Below, piece after piece: positions 7,778 through 17,357 of a DNA stretch of 64,000 nt (positions within the stretch are counted from its first letter, which is position 1; every line of letters starts with the position of its first letter). This DNA is from Paeniglutamicibacter sulfureus (GTDB lineage Bacteria; Actinomycetota; Actinomycetes; Actinomycetales; Micrococcaceae), in contig NZ_JAULBL010000002.1 in the NCBI RefSeq assembly GCF_030512175.1, positions 1,548,149 through 1,612,148 on the forward strand, read 5' to 3'. Made by a program: the position numbers and the translations under genes. A model generated the notes under the pieces. The model saw only the letters and a program-made list of their open reading frames with translations. It made no database searches and was not told the DNA's origin.

Positions 7778-9936
7778 GCCCCCGCGGGGTTCAGTCCCAG
7801 GGTGTCGAGGGCGAAGGCATAGTCCCAGGCGCGGGTCTTCCAGCCCTCGTAGCGTCCCGAGGCCCCACCGTGTCCGCCGTCCATTTCAATCTTCATCACG
7901 ATGGGCGCGCTGCCGGTGGTCTGCTCGCGCAGCTTCGCCACCCACTTGGCCGGTTCGACGTAGAGCACGCGGGTGTCGTTCAGCGAGGTGACCGCGGCGA
8001 TCTTCGGGTAGGGCAGGGCCGCGACGTTCTCGTACGGGCTGTAGGACTTCATGTACTCGTACACGTCGGCATCCTCGATGGGGTTGCCCCACTCCTCCCA
8101 TTCCAGTGCCGAGAGCGGCAGGTCCGGGTCCAGGATGGAGGTCAGCGCATCGACGAACGGGACCTGGGCGATGATGCCGGCGTAGAGCTGCGGGGCCAGG
8201 TTGGCCACGGCACCCATAAGCAGGCCGCCGGCCGAGCCACCCATCGCGACGATGCGCTTCGGGTCCGCCCAGCCGGTGTCCAGCAGGTGCTTGGTGGCGT
8301 CCACGAAGTCGGTGAAGGTGTTCTTTTTGGCCAGCTTCTTGCCCTCCAGGTACCAGGACCGGCCCAGCTCGCCGCCGCCGCGCACGTGGGCGATGACGAA
8401 CACGACCCCGCGGTCCAGCAGCGAGAGCCTGGGGATGCCGAAGCCGGGGTCCATGGACATCTCATAGCTGCCGTAGCCGTAGACCAGCACCGGGTTGGGG
8501 GTTTCGTTGGTGATATCGGCCCGGCGCAGGATGGTCAGCGGGATCTTGGTGCCGTCCGCCGCTGTGGCCCATTCGCGGGTGGCGCGGTACTTGGCCGGGT
8601 CGTAGTCGTTGACCTGGGTTTGCTTGCGCAGCAACAGGGTGCCGTCGGCCAGGGTGTAATCGTAGACGCGCGCCGGGGTGAAGTCCGAGGTGTAGGACAG
8701 CCGGATCATGGGTGCTTCGAGCTCGGCATTGGCCAGCGAGCAGGTGTAGAGCTCCTCGTCGAAGGCAGGTTCCACGGCCGGTTGCTGGGCGGCGGTGCCC
8801 AGGCCCTCCAGTGGCAGGACCACGACGCGTTCGGTGGTGTCCTTGCGCACCGAAACGACCAGGTGGGTGGCAGTGGCGGCGGTGCCCTCGACCTTGACGG
8901 TGTCGCGGTGCTCGAGCACGGTCTCCCAGCGCTGCTGGGCGAAGGGCAGGGCCAGCTGGTCGGCGCGCAGCAGCGAGACCATGTTGTTCAGGGCGTCGCG
9001 GTCGTGGGTGATGACGTAGGCCCGCTGCCCGTCGAGCGTCAGTGGATCGGCCGAGTGCAGGATGCGGTGTTCCCGGGAGACGAGCATGACCGGGACCGCA
9101 TGGGGATCGAGCAAGTCAAGGGTCAGGGTCTCGGAGTATTCGGAGTTGCCGATGGAGATCAGCAGCTCGGTGCGGTCGGCCGCGAGGTCGAAGCCCAGCC
9201 ACATGCCCGGGTCATCCTCCTGGAACACCACGGTGTCGGTGGCCGGGTCGGTGCCCAGGGTGTGTGCCTTGATCTGGTGGGGGCGCCACGAGTCGTCGAC
9301 CACGGTGTAGAAGACGCGGGTTCCGTCGGGGGAGAACGCCAGGCCGTAGAACACGTTTTCGATGGAGTCCGGAAGCAGCTCGCCGGTGCCCAGGTCCTTG
9401 ATGCGCAGGGTGAAGCGCTCGTCGCCGGCGTTGTCCTGGGCGTAGGCCAGCAGGTTCCCGTCCTCGGTGACGGCCATCCCGCCCAGCGAGAAGAAGGGCT
9501 TGCCCTCGGCCTCCTTGTTGCCGTCCAGCAGTACCTGCTCGCCCTCGATCGGGACGCCGGCCTCGATGGCCGGCGGGGTCCAGTCGGCGGCCAGCTCCCC
9601 GGTGTCGGTGGCTGCAACGCGGCAGTGGATGGCGTACTGGGAGCCCTCGGCGGTGCGGGTGAAGTACCACCAGCCGCGCTTGCGGGCAGGGACCGAGAGG
9701 TCGGTTTCCACGGTGCGTGCCTTGATCTCGTTGAAGATCGCCTCGCGCAGCTGTGCCTGGTCGGCGGTGACTGCCTCCGCGTAGGCGTTCTCCGCCTCGA
9801 GGTGGGCGCGGACCTGGGGGCTGTCCTTGTCCCGCAGCCATTCGTAGTCGTCGGTGAAGGCATCCCCGTGGTGGGTGCGGACGGTGGGGACCTTGGGGGT
9901 CTGCGGTGCGGCGGGTGCGTGCTCGGCGTGGCTCAT
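7774..9936 (-). CDS. ptrB: Prolyl oligopeptidase family serine peptidase (oligopeptidase B-like)
   Basis: Cytosolic S9A peptidase of about 720 aa that cleaves short peptides, by family preference after basic residues. The N-terminal half is the beta-propeller gate and the C-terminal third is the alpha/beta-hydrolase domain. The nucleophile lies in GGSAGGLLMG and the catalytic histidine near the end in DGGHGGASGR. An in-frame TTG at 9957 would add 7 residues, but ATG at 9936 (MSHAEH) directly follows GGAGG and is the more likely start, though the spacing is unusually short. The stop codon overlaps the start of the GNAT-GrpB gene, so the two are translationally coupled. The oligopeptidase B assignment, rather than prolyl endopeptidase, is likely but not certain. 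Confidence 0.88.
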   Translation of the reverse strand: MSHAEHAPAAPQTPKVPTVRTHHGDAFTDDYEWLRDKDSPQVRAHLEAENAYAEAVTADQAQLREAIFNEIKARTVETDLSVPARKRGWWYFTRTAEGSQYAIHCRVAATDTGELAADWTPPAIEAGVPIEGEQVLLDGNKEAEGKPFFSLGGMAVTEDGNLLAYAQDNAGDERFTLRIKDLGTGELLPDSIENVFYGLAFSPDGTRVFYTVVDDSWRPHQIKAHTLGTDPATDTVVFQEDDPGMWLGFDLAADRTELLISIGNSEYSETLTLDLLDPHAVPVMLVSREHRILHSADPLTLDGQRAYVITHDRDALNNMVSLLRADQLALPFAQQRWETVLEHRDTVKVEGTAATATHLVVSVRKDTTERVVVLPLEGLGTAAQQPAVEPAFDEELYTCSLANAELEAPMIRLSYTSDFTPARVYDYTLADGTLLLRKQTQVNDYDPAKYRATREWATAADGTKIPLTILRRADITNETPNPVLVYGYGSYEMSMDPGFGIPRLSLLDRGVVFVIAHVRGGGELGRSWYLEGKKLAKKNTFTDFVDATKHLLDTGWADPKRIVAMGGSAGGLLMGAVANLAPQLYAGIIAQVPFVDALTSILDPDLPLSALEWEEWGNPIEDADVYEYMKSYSPYENVAALPYPKIAAVTSLNDTRVLYVEPAKWVAKLREQTTGSAPIVMKIEMDGGHGGASGRYEGWKTRAWDYAFALDTLGLNPAGA

Positions 9937-10020
9937 GCCTCCATTCAATCCGAACAAGCCCCGAACTGCCGCCCGGCTTCGCCCAACGCGGACAAAACCA
10001 CCCCGCCGCTGCCAATGCCA

Positions 10021-10062
10021 GGGGGATCGGGCCGGGGCTGGATGGCCCCGGTCCGATCCCCC
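10021..10062 (-). terminator. Terminator hairpin after phoD
   Basis: 17-bp stem with one G-U pair (10021-10037 with 10046-10062, 8-nt loop), 21 bp past the phoD stop codon. Confidence 0.8.
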
Positions 10063-10083
10063 TTGGGTGGGTAGGGCGACGGA

Positions 10084-11715
10084 TCAGCTCCGCGGCTTCA
10101 GGGTCCTGGTGTACTGCACCTCGCCGTTGGCGTTGATGAGCTTGACCGTGAAGGCCGAGCCGTCGCCGGCAACGTCCACGTGGCCGAAGTACTGGTGCTC
10201 GCCCGAGCGCGGGGAAGCCATGGTCGGGCCTGCCTGCTGGAAGTCGACCCGCGGGCCGAAGGTCCCATCCAGCGCATTGGGGCCAAAGGAGCCGGCGTTG
10301 ATGGGACCGGCCACGAATTCCCAGAACTCGTTGAAGTCGGAGAATGCGGCGCGTTCGGGGGAATAGTGGTGCGCCGCGCAATAGTGCACGTCCCCGGTCA
10401 GGAACACCACGTTCTTGATGTCGTGTTCCTTGATCGCCGAGAGCAGGCGGGCCAGTTCAAGCTCGCGGCCCAGCGGAGCGCCGTGCTCGGCGTTGGAGAT
10501 CGACTCCTGGGCCTTGCCGTCGGGCACGATGAGCCCCAGCGGCAGGTCGTTGCCGATGACCTTCCACGTCGCCTCGGAGGCACGCAGCGAACGGATGAGC
10601 CAGGCCAGCTGTTCCGCGCCCAGCAGCGACGTCGGTTCGGTTTCCAGGCCGGCGGTGTTCGGTCCCTTGTGCGAGCGCATGTCCAGGGCGAACACATCCA
10701 GGTGCGGGCCGCGCGGGACGTGGCGGTAGATGCGCGCCGGTTCGAACCCGGTGCCCGGGCGCATTGCGCGCGCATCGGCGATCGGCATGTACTCCTGCCA
10801 CGCCTGGCGGCCGCGCGCCGCCAGGGTGTCGACGTCGCGCACCGTGTAGCGCGGATCGTCGATCCTCTCGCCCGGGTACCAGTTGTTCACGGTCTCGTGG
10901 TCGTCCCATTGGGCGATCACCGGCACGTGCGCGTACATGGTGCGCAGGTTGGCGTCCATCATGTTGTAGCGGTGGCGGCCGCGGTACTCGTTGAGCGTCT
11001 CGGCGACCTTGGAGACCTCCTCCGTCATGACGTTGCGCCAGATGTTCCCGTCCGGCTCCGTCATCTCGGCGGACATGGGCCCGTCGGCGTAGATGGTGTC
11101 GCCCGAGTGCAGGAAGAAGTCGGGCTTCGTCGCGGCCATGGCGGCATAGCCGCGCATCCCGCCGATCTCCTCGTTGATGCCGTAGCCCTGGCCCGCGGTG
11201 TCGGCTGTCCACACGAAGCTCTGCGCCGCGCTTTCGCGGTTCCTGCCCCTGCCGGGGGCCGGGGCGGTGGTGAAGGAACCGTTGCCGCGTTCACTGCGGC
11301 GGCCCGCTTCGTCCTCAAAGTACAGCTCCAGGTCAAAGCGCGTGCCCGCGGGCAGACCCCGGGCATGGATCTTGGCCGTGAAATCGGTGCCCGCATGCGC
11401 CTGCGAACCAATGAACTCCACCTTCCGGGCGAAGCGCCCCTTCAACGGATTGCCCTGCTCGTCCGCGGCTCGCAGGACGGCGTGCAGGCGCCCCGGCCCG
11501 GAGGCCCGGGACCACAGGACGGCGGAGTTGGTGGAGACGTCCCCGGTGGAGATGCCCGAGGGCAGCACCAGCCGGCGGGTTGCCAGGGGCACGGCCGAGG
11601 GCCGCGGAGCGGCCAGGGCGGAAGGGGCGGCCAGGGTTGTCGCCGCGAGGGCGGAGAGCGCGGCTGCGCCCTTCAGCAGCGAGCGGCGATCGGGACGGGG
11701 CGGGGAGATATCCAT
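10084..11715 (-). CDS. phoD: Tat-exported alkaline phosphatase D
   Basis: Secreted phosphodiesterase/alkaline phosphatase of the PhoD family, 543 aa, releasing phosphate from organic esters outside the cell. A twin-arginine signal is at residues 10-16 (RRSLLKG), followed by a hydrophobic stretch and an A-x-A cleavage region near residue 36. Metal-site motifs are HSGDTIYADG, WDDHETVNNW and LTGDVHYCAAHH. Longer reading upstream is open only because it lies antisense to the hydrolase gene; ATG 11715 gives a canonical Tat signal. GTTAACC at 11766-11760, about 45 bp upstream, also precedes phoX and might be a PHO-type element. PhoD enzymes use Ca2+/Fe3+ and are typically phosphate-starvation induced. 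Confidence 0.93.
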   Translation of the reverse strand: MDISPPRPDRRSLLKGAAALSALAATTLAAPSALAAPRPSAVPLATRRLVLPSGISTGDVSTNSAVLWSRASGPGRLHAVLRAADEQGNPLKGRFARKVEFIGSQAHAGTDFTAKIHARGLPAGTRFDLELYFEDEAGRRSERGNGSFTTAPAPGRGRNRESAAQSFVWTADTAGQGYGINEEIGGMRGYAAMAATKPDFFLHSGDTIYADGPMSAEMTEPDGNIWRNVMTEEVSKVAETLNEYRGRHRYNMMDANLRTMYAHVPVIAQWDDHETVNNWYPGERIDDPRYTVRDVDTLAARGRQAWQEYMPIADARAMRPGTGFEPARIYRHVPRGPHLDVFALDMRSHKGPNTAGLETEPTSLLGAEQLAWLIRSLRASEATWKVIGNDLPLGLIVPDGKAQESISNAEHGAPLGRELELARLLSAIKEHDIKNVVFLTGDVHYCAAHHYSPERAAFSDFNEFWEFVAGPINAGSFGPNALDGTFGPRVDFQQAGPTMASPRSGEHQYFGHVDVAGDGSAFTVKLINANGEVQYTRTLKPRS

Positions 11716-11850
11716 GGGACCCAGCCAATCCCACGCCGGGAACGGGAACATTGCGCCGCGGTTAACGGCTGCCCAATCGTTGGCCGCGGGCGGCGGCTGC
11801 GCCATGGCAGGGGGAGTCAATACACCGGCCACTTGGCATGGGGTGGCAGG

Positions 11851-13290
11851 ATGGGCTTCATGGGCACAGGGCATGCGGCGCGGGAGACACCATCGACCAG
11901 GGAGACCTGGGAATCCGTGCTGGAATACGCACCGGACTTCCTGGAGTTCGACCGCGCGCTGTCCCGGCAGCCCGGGTACCAGGGTGCAGTGGCCGTCCAC
12001 GGGGAACTGGTGGGTTCCTTCAGCGGCGGCTACGCACGGCTTTCTCCGCCGGAACCCATGACCGACGGGCACCTGTTCAGGGTGGCCTCCCATTCCAAGA
12101 CCTTCACCGCCACCGCGGTGATGATCCTGCAGCAGGACGGGAAGCTCTCGCTGGAAGACCGGCTGGGAACCTGGATCGCCGACCTGGCCGGGAGCGAAGT
12201 GGCAGAGGTGACGGTGGGTGAATTGCTTTCCCACTCCGCCGGCATCGTCCGCGACGGGGACAATGCAGACTTCTGGACCCTCGACCGCCCCTTTCCCGGC
12301 ACATCGGAGGTGCTGGAGATCGCCCGGCGGGGCAAGGTGCTCGAACGCAACGAACACTTCAAGTACAGCAACGTCGGCTACGGGCTGCTGGGACTGGTCA
12401 TCGAGGCGGCAACGGGACAGTGCTACGCCGATGTCGTGGGCGAGCGCATCCTTGCGCCCCTGGGGCTTTTGGACACCGGCGTCGATCTCGACGCACGGGA
12501 ACCCGGGCTCGCCGCCGGCTACGGGCCGCTGGCGCTCGCCGGAAGCAGCCACGAGCTGGCGGACCGAACCGAAATCGAGCACACCGCCACCCATGCACTT
12601 GCGCCGGCCACCGGCTTCTATTCCACGGCCAGGGACCTGGCCGCCTACCTCGGCTCCCATCTCCTGGACGCCAGCCCGAGCGTGCTGGACAACGACTCCA
12701 AGCGCCGCATGCAGCGCAAGGCCGAAGACTCCGGGGCGCCGGGGCGCGGCTACGGCCTGGGCTTCATCGTGCAGCAGGTCGCAGAACGGCAGTCCTTCGG
12801 CCACAGCGGCGGTTACCCGGGGCACATCACCCGTTCCTGGGCGGTGCCCAAGACCGGGGTGGTGCTCAGCATGCTCACCAACGCCGTCGACGGTCCGGCC
12901 GCTGCCTGGGGCGAAGCGCTCTTTGCCCTCGCGGCGCTCGCAGAGGCTCCGGTGCCGGATTCCTGGGCGGGGGTCGAAACTGCGGAGCTTCGGCGCTTTA
13001 CCGGACGGTTCGCTTCGCTCTGGGACGTTATCGACATCGCCGAACTTGGCGGCAAGCTCTATTGGCTCACCCCCGGCCAGACACCCAAGCCGGCGACGGC
13101 ACGGCCGCTGGAATACGTGGACTCGAACACCCTGAAGTCCGCCGACACCAACGGCTTCGCCGGGTACGGCGAAAAGATGTCCTTCGAAATCGATGAGCGC
13201 GGGGCGGCGTCCGTGCGCGGGCCCGGAGGCATGCTCTTCACGCGGTGGGAGGACTTCCGGATTCCGCGAGTGCTGCGGGCAGCGATATGA
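11851..13290 (+). CDS. Serine hydrolase of the class C beta-lactamase/D-alanyl-D-alanine carboxypeptidase fold
   Basis: 479-aa penicillin-binding-like hydrolase without an obvious signal peptide, so probably cytosolic. Active-site motifs are SHSK (SxxK, S80-K83), YSN (Y172-N174) and HSGG near residue 314 in place of KTG. Relatives include esterases, D-aminopeptidases and lactamases; the substrate cannot be read here. The C-terminal 110 residues form a separate beta-rich region typical of DUF-containing beta-lactamase-like proteins. ATG 11851 is preceded by GGGGTGG. The alternative ATG 11860 follows CAGGAT by 7 nt and would fit a leaderless start. It is divergent from phoD and monocistronic. 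Confidence 0.85.
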   Translation: MGFMGTGHAARETPSTRETWESVLEYAPDFLEFDRALSRQPGYQGAVAVHGELVGSFSGGYARLSPPEPMTDGHLFRVASHSKTFTATAVMILQQDGKLSLEDRLGTWIADLAGSEVAEVTVGELLSHSAGIVRDGDNADFWTLDRPFPGTSEVLEIARRGKVLERNEHFKYSNVGYGLLGLVIEAATGQCYADVVGERILAPLGLLDTGVDLDAREPGLAAGYGPLALAGSSHELADRTEIEHTATHALAPATGFYSTARDLAAYLGSHLLDASPSVLDNDSKRRMQRKAEDSGAPGRGYGLGFIVQQVAERQSFGHSGGYPGHITRSWAVPKTGVVLSMLTNAVDGPAAAWGEALFALAALAEAPVPDSWAGVETAELRRFTGRFASLWDVIDIAELGGKLYWLTPGQTPKPATARPLEYVDSNTLKSADTNGFAGYGEKMSFEIDERGAASVRGPGGMLFTRWEDFRIPRVLRAAI

Positions 13291-13310
13291 TGTGTGGTTT
13301 TGTGCATTGC

Positions 13311-13376
13311 CGCGATGTAACCCACATCGCGCGATGCCCGACCCACGTGGCCACCGCGCCGCGTGGGTGGTATCGC
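13311..13376 (+). terminator. Tandem hairpins after the beta-lactamase-like gene
   Basis: A perfect 8-bp stem (13311-13318 with 13324-13331) is followed by a second stem (ACCCACG 13341-13347 with 13362-13368, extended by GCGAT/ATCGC). They sit between the hydrolase stop and the promoter of the next operon. No U-run is seen. Confidence 0.4.
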
Positions 13377-13393
13377 CGGTGGTCACCAGCACC

Positions 13394-13399
13394 TAGGCT
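13394..13399 (+). promoter_or_regulatory. -10 box of the glutamine-type ABC operon (TAGGCT)
   Basis: TAGGCT is followed 7 nt later by a G that would be the transcription start near 13407. This leaves a leader of about 60 nt containing AAGGAG at 13449-13454 before the TTG start at 13467. Confidence 0.5.
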
Positions 13400-13466
13400 A
13401 TGACCCGTGTTAGCGCCCTCTTACACCGAGGGCGGAGACTGCAAACATAAGGAGAGTGAACGACCC

Positions 13467-14936
13467 TTGAAGACGTCCAGTAAGACTCGAGGTCCACGGA
13501 CCTGGTTCAGGGCGGTGATTGCCGGGCTCGTGGGCATGTTCCTGCTGCTGGGGGGCGCCGGCGCCGCCCTGGCAACGCCCGCCGACTCCGGAGTCGAAGG
13601 CAAGACCTTCGTCATCGGCACCGACACCACCTTCGCCCCGTTCGAGTTCCGGGCAGACGGCGAACTGACCGGCATCGACATGGACCTGATCCGCGCCATT
13701 GCCGAAAAGGAAGGCTTCGAGGTCGAAATCCGTTCCCTCGGGTTCAATGCCGCCTTGCAGGCCCTGTCCTCGGACCAGGTCGACGGCGTCATTGCCGGCA
13801 TGTCGATCACCGATGAACGCAAGAACATCTACGACTTCTCCGAACCGTACTTCGAGTCGGGCATCCAGATGGCGATCGCCAAGAACGATGAATCCATCAA
13901 GGGCTACGAGGATCTTGAGGGCAAGACCGTGGTCGCCAAGACCGGGTCCGAGGGCGAAACCTACGCCAAGTCGATTGCCGACCAGTACGGCTTCACCGTC
14001 AAGTCGCTGGACCAGTCGGCCACCATGTACGAATCGGTGAAGTCGGGTTCCGCCGTGGCCGTCTTCGACGATTACCCGGTGCTCGCTTACGGAGTGGCGC
14101 AGAACAACGGGCTGACCACGGTGACCGACAAGGTTCCTGGCGGCTCCTACGGCTTCGCGGTGGACAAGGGCAAGAACGCCGCCCTGCTGGCCGCCTTCAA
14201 CGACGGCCTGGCCGAGCTGCAGGCCAGCGGCGAGTACGACCAGATCCTGGACAAGTACCTCGCCGATCCCACCGCAGCTGTTCCCACCACGTTCTGGGAG
14301 CTGCTCACCGAGTCGTTCCCCGCGTTGATGCAGGGCCTGGGCAACACCATTCTGGTGACTGCCATTTCCTTCGCCGTCGCCATGGTGCTGGGCCTGGTGG
14401 CCGGATTCATGAAGATCTCCCACAACATCGTGCTGCGCGGCATCGCCACCACGTTCGTGAACGTCTTCCGCGGCACCCCGCTGCTGCTCTGGGCCTTCAT
14501 GTTCTACTTCGGCGTACCTCAGCTGACCGGTCAACCGATGAGCATCTGGGTTGCCGGCGTGCTGACCCTGTCGCTGAACTCCGGCGCCTACGTGGCGGAG
14601 ATCGTTCGCGGCGGCATCCAGTCGGTGGATCCCGGACAGCTGGAGGCCTCCCGTTCGCTGGGCTTGGGCTACGGCAAGTCCATGCAGAAGGTCGTGGTCC
14701 CGCAGGCCTTCAAGATGATGACCCCCTCATTGATCAACCAGTTGATCATCATGCTCAAGGACTCCTCGCTGTTGCTGGCCATCGGCTTCACCGAGCTGCT
14801 CTACCAGGGCCAGCAGATCTACGCGTCCAACTTCCGGGTCACCGAGACGCTGCTGATCGTGGGCGTCATCTACTTCGTCGCCATCATGGCGCTGACCAAA
14901 CTGGCCAACTTCGCGGATAGGAAGTTCAACAAATGA
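13467..14936 (+). CDS. Fused amino-acid ABC transporter: substrate-binding domain plus permease
   Basis: 489-aa fusion. An N-terminal membrane anchor or signal (about residues 15-38) precedes a polar amino-acid binding domain (about 45-265; [19 protein letters not shown]). A HisM/GlnP-type permease domain of about five membrane segments follows, with the EAA-loop segment [25 protein letters not shown]. Such fusions tether the receptor to the channel and usually carry glutamine, glutamate or related amino acids. TTG 13467 is preferred over an in-frame GTG at 13407 because it gives a normal signal and follows AAGGAG by 12 nt; that spacing is long, so the start is uncertain. The stop overlaps the ATP-binding gene (ATGA). 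Confidence 0.88.
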   Translation: MKTSSKTRGPRTWFRAVIAGLVGMFLLLGGAGAALATPADSGVEGKTFVIGTDTTFAPFEFRADGELTGIDMDLIRAIAEKEGFEVEIRSLGFNAALQALSSDQVDGVIAGMSITDERKNIYDFSEPYFESGIQMAIAKNDESIKGYEDLEGKTVVAKTGSEGETYAKSIADQYGFTVKSLDQSATMYESVKSGSAVAVFDDYPVLAYGVAQNNGLTTVTDKVPGGSYGFAVDKGKNAALLAAFNDGLAELQASGEYDQILDKYLADPTAAVPTTFWELLTESFPALMQGLGNTILVTAISFAVAMVLGLVAGFMKISHNIVLRGIATTFVNVFRGTPLLLWAFMFYFGVPQLTGQPMSIWVAGVLTLSLNSGAYVAEIVRGGIQSVDPGQLEASRSLGLGYGKSMQKVVVPQAFKMMTPSLINQLIIMLKDSSLLLAIGFTELLYQGQQIYASNFRVTETLLIVGVIYFVAIMALTKLANFADRKFNK

Positions 14937-15691
14937 GTGAAGCAACCGTCGCCTCGCCGCGCGAGGCGAAGATCGCGGTCAAGGGGCTGCGCAAGTCCTT
15001 CGGCCACAACGAGGTGCTCAAGGGCATCGACGTGGACATTGCCGAGGGCGAGGTCGTGTGCGTGATCGGGCCCTCGGGCTCGGGCAAGTCAACGCTGCTG
15101 CGCTGCCTGAACAAGCTCGAGGAAATCTCGGGCGGCCATGTCATCGTGGATGGCTTCGATGTTACCGACCCGAAGGTCGACATCAACGAGGTGCGCCGCC
15201 ATGTGGGCATGGTCTTCCAGCACTTCAACCTCTTCCCGCACATGACGGTGGCCGAGAACATCATGCTGGCGCCGGTGGAACTGAAGAAGGCGACCAAGGC
15301 CGAGGCCCGCGAGCAGGCACTGAAGTTGCTTGACCGCGTGGGCTTGCGGGAAAAGGCCGACGCCCGTCCGGCGTCCCTCTCCGGCGGCCAGAAGCAGCGC
15401 GTGGCCATTGCCCGTGCGCTGGCCATGAACCCCGGCATCATGCTCTTCGACGAGGCAACCAGCGCCCTGGACCCGGAGATGGTCGGCGAGGTGCTGCAGG
15501 TCATCCGCGACCTGGCCAAGGAGGGCATGACCATGGTCCTGGTGACCCACGAAATGGGCTTCGCCAAGGAAATCGGGGATCGGGTGATCTTCATGGACGC
15601 CGGCGTCGTCTGCGAGTCGGGGCCGCCAGCCGAGCTCTTTGGCAACCCGCAGCAGGACCGCACCAAGGAGTTCCTCTCGAAGGTTCTCTAA
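14933..15691 (+). CDS. glnQ: Amino-acid ABC transporter ATP-binding protein (GlnQ type)
   Basis: 252-aa ATPase that powers the fused binding-protein/permease encoded just upstream. Walker [10 protein letters not shown], signature LSGGQKQR, Walker B IMLFDEAT and the switch histidine in VTHEMGF are intact. ATGA overlap with the preceding gene gives translational coupling and a two-gene operon that is a complete importer. A second, unfused system of the same family is at 42.4-44.9 kb. The polar amino-acid class is clear; the precise substrate is inferred. Confidence 0.9.
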   Translation: MSEATVASPREAKIAVKGLRKSFGHNEVLKGIDVDIAEGEVVCVIGPSGSGKSTLLRCLNKLEEISGGHVIVDGFDVTDPKVDINEVRRHVGMVFQHFNLFPHMTVAENIMLAPVELKKATKAEAREQALKLLDRVGLREKADARPASLSGGQKQRVAIARALAMNPGIMLFDEATSALDPEMVGEVLQVIRDLAKEGMTMVLVTHEMGFAKEIGDRVIFMDAGVVCESGPPAELFGNPQQDRTKEFLSKVL

Positions 15692-15714
15692 GGGGGGAGT
15701 TGCCCTGACTACAG

Positions 15715-15775
15715 CGAAAGCCCGCTCTGCCTGCGGTCCCCGTCCCGGGGTTCTGCGAGGCAAGGCGGGCTTTCG
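15715..15775. terminator. Bidirectional terminator hairpin
   Basis: 11-bp perfect stem CGAAAGCCCGC (15715-15725) with 15765-15775 around a G/C-rich loop, between the convergent ABC operon and the deacetylase gene. Confidence 0.65.
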
Positions 15776-15802
15776 TGATTTCACCGCGGTTGGCCGGAGG
15801 GG

Positions 15803-16588
15803 TCAATCCTTCGTCGGCGGTTGCTGGCCGGTCTTGTATCCGACCCCCGGATTGGGCTTGCCGACAAGATCACTGACGGTGACGAAATGGTAGCCCTGGG
15901 AATCGAGGTCCTCAAGGATCTTCGGCATGGCATCGATGGTGGATTTGTGGATGTCGTGCATCAGGACGATGGATCCGGGCTTGACGCTTTGGGCCGCCTT
16001 GATGGTTTTTTTGGCGTCACGCGTCTTCCAGTCCAGGGTGTCGTCGCTCCACAGGGCCACGGGTACGGTCTGCGCCTTTTTCAGGCTCTCCGTGATCGTG
16101 CCGTAGGGGGGACGCATCACCGTCGGGGCGGCTCCGGTGGCCTTCTCAATGGCCTCGCGGCCCTCTTGCAATTCGCGTTGGGCGGCGGCCGGGGAGATTT
16201 TCGCGAGGTCTTGGTGGGACCATGTGTGGTTTCCGATTTCATGCCCCCTGGCCAATTCGTCACGCACGATTTCCGGATGCTTTGCGACGTCCTTGCCGAT
16301 GAGGAAGAACGTCGCCTTGGCGTTGTGCTCATCGAGGATGTCTAGCAGCGCCTCGGTGTGGGGTCCGGGCCCGTCGTCAAAGGTCAGCGCCACGCACTTG
16401 ACCTTGGCGCAGTCGGGGCCTGTGGGGCCGGCCGTGGTGCTTGGCGCGTCCTGCGACTCCGCCTTTGAGTTCGCCGGGTACCCCTGCCAGTGCGTGCTCA
16501 GCGGAACGCCGCAGCCTGCCAGGGGGAGGGCGAGTGTAGGGACGGCAATGAAACGAAGCAGCGTGGAGCGGGAAACCATGCTGGCCAT
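15803..16588 (-). CDS. Lipoprotein polysaccharide deacetylase (NodB domain)
   Basis: 261-aa exported carbohydrate esterase family 4 protein. The N-terminal signal ends in the lipobox LAGC, so it should be a lipid-anchored protein outside the membrane. NodB motifs are complete: TFDDGPGPH (metal aspartates), HTWSH (metal histidines), RPPYG and the C-terminal LMHDIH. Family members remove N-acetyl groups from peptidoglycan or other polysaccharides and can confer lysozyme resistance. Possible starts are ATG 16588 (chosen), ATG 16579 or TTG 16618; none has a strong ribosome-binding site. Monocistronic, convergent with glnQ. Confidence 0.88.
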   Translation of the reverse strand: MASMVSRSTLLRFIAVPTLALPLAGCGVPLSTHWQGYPANSKAESQDAPSTTAGPTGPDCAKVKCVALTFDDGPGPHTEALLDILDEHNAKATFFLIGKDVAKHPEIVRDELARGHEIGNHTWSHQDLAKISPAAAQRELQEGREAIEKATGAAPTVMRPPYGTITESLKKAQTVPVALWSDDTLDWKTRDAKKTIKAAQSVKPGSIVLMHDIHKSTIDAMPKILEDLDSQGYHFVTVSDLVGKPNPGVGYKTGQQPPTKD

Positions 16589-16721
16589 CGTCTCAAGCCA
16601 ACCTGCGAGAATCCTCAACGGCCGCTGGTTTGGGCCGCGATACTGGGGTTTCCCGGGGCATGTCCAGTACCGGGAAGGTGGGGGTTTTTCCTTCTGTGAC
16701 GCGAGGCATAGCTCACATCGC

Positions 16722-16733
16722 TTGAAGATTCAA
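16722..16733. promoter_or_regulatory. Palindrome upstream of doxX, possible MarR-type operator
   Basis: TTGAAGATTCAA is a 12-bp inverted repeat (10 of 12 symmetric) about 110 bp upstream of the DoxX start, in an A/T-rich patch. MarR-family regulators often control DoxX genes, but none is encoded nearby, so the assignment is tentative. Confidence 0.3.
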
Positions 16734-16844
16734 CTAATGTTGTGTCATGGTTAAGGGGAACTTGCGGAACGGATGAACCGGCCCGCCACGACCCCAGCCC
16801 CCCAGCGGATGGGACATCGTGACGAAACGACCAAAGGATTTTTC

Positions 16845-17273
16845 ATGGACAGCGCAATTAAGAACCCCGCATTGGCAACCGCCGCACAGACCATCCTGCG
16901 CGTCGTCATCGGCTTCCTCTTCGCCGCCCACGGCTGGCAGAAGTACTTCCAGTTCACACTCGATGGCACCACCGCGGCATTTGGCCAGATGGGCATTCCC
17001 GCGGCCGGGCTGGTGGCCCCCGTGGTGGCAACGCTGGAAATCGTTGGCGGCATCGCCTTGATCCTCGGTGTACTCACCCGAATCTTCGCCGTCCTGCTGA
17101 CCGCGAACATGCTCGGGGCAATTTTCCTGGTGCACATCTCGGCCGGCGTCTTCGTTGAAGCCGGTGGCTACGAGCTGGTGTTGGCACTGGCCGCAGGCGC
17201 CGCAGCCATCGCACTGCTGGGCGCCGGACGCATCTCCGTGGACCGCTTCATCCCGGGCCGCATCGCCGCCTAG
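16845..17273 (+). CDS. DoxX-family membrane protein
   Basis: 142-aa, four-helix integral membrane protein of the DoxX family. The conserved first-helix motif RVVIGFLFAAHGWQK, the LEIVGGIALILGVLTR loop and the ANMLGAIF segment are present. DoxX relatives have been linked to oxidative-stress handling and thiol redox complexes in actinobacteria, but the molecular activity is unclear. ATG 16845 is chosen because AAAGGA precedes it by 6 nt; reading from 16773 would add a non-hydrophobic tail of doubtful reality. Single gene between the deacetylase promoter region and a strong terminator. Confidence 0.85.
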   Translation: MDSAIKNPALATAAQTILRVVIGFLFAAHGWQKYFQFTLDGTTAAFGQMGIPAAGLVAPVVATLEIVGGIALILGVLTRIFAVLLTANMLGAIFLVHISAGVFVEAGGYELVLALAAGAAAIALLGAGRISVDRFIPGRIAA

Positions 17274-17292
17274 TCTCCAGGGCACCAACGAA

Positions 17293-17340
17293 GCAAACCC
17301 CCGTGGGCACCGGTTGAATCCGGCGCCCACGGGGGTTTGC
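17293..17340. terminator. Bidirectional terminator hairpin
   Basis: Perfect 16-bp stem (GCAAACCCCCGTGGGC, 17293-17308, with 17325-17340) between convergent doxX and metQ. The A/T-rich arm ends give T-runs on both strands. Confidence 0.85.
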
Positions 17341-17357
17341 TCATTTTCCCGCGAGTT

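Noticed and set aside
7768-10074. 768-codon plus-strand open frame opposite the peptidase gene
   Set aside because: Antisense shadow; the opposite strand has a complete S9 peptidase with all catalytic residues.
10180-11850. Upstream extension of the beta-lactamase-like frame
   Set aside because: Antisense to phoD; low-complexity product, and a plausible start exists at 11851.
11716-13392. Upstream extension of the phoD frame to 13392 (1102 codons)
   Set aside because: The extension is antisense to the beta-lactamase-like gene, and the twin-arginine signal would be internal.
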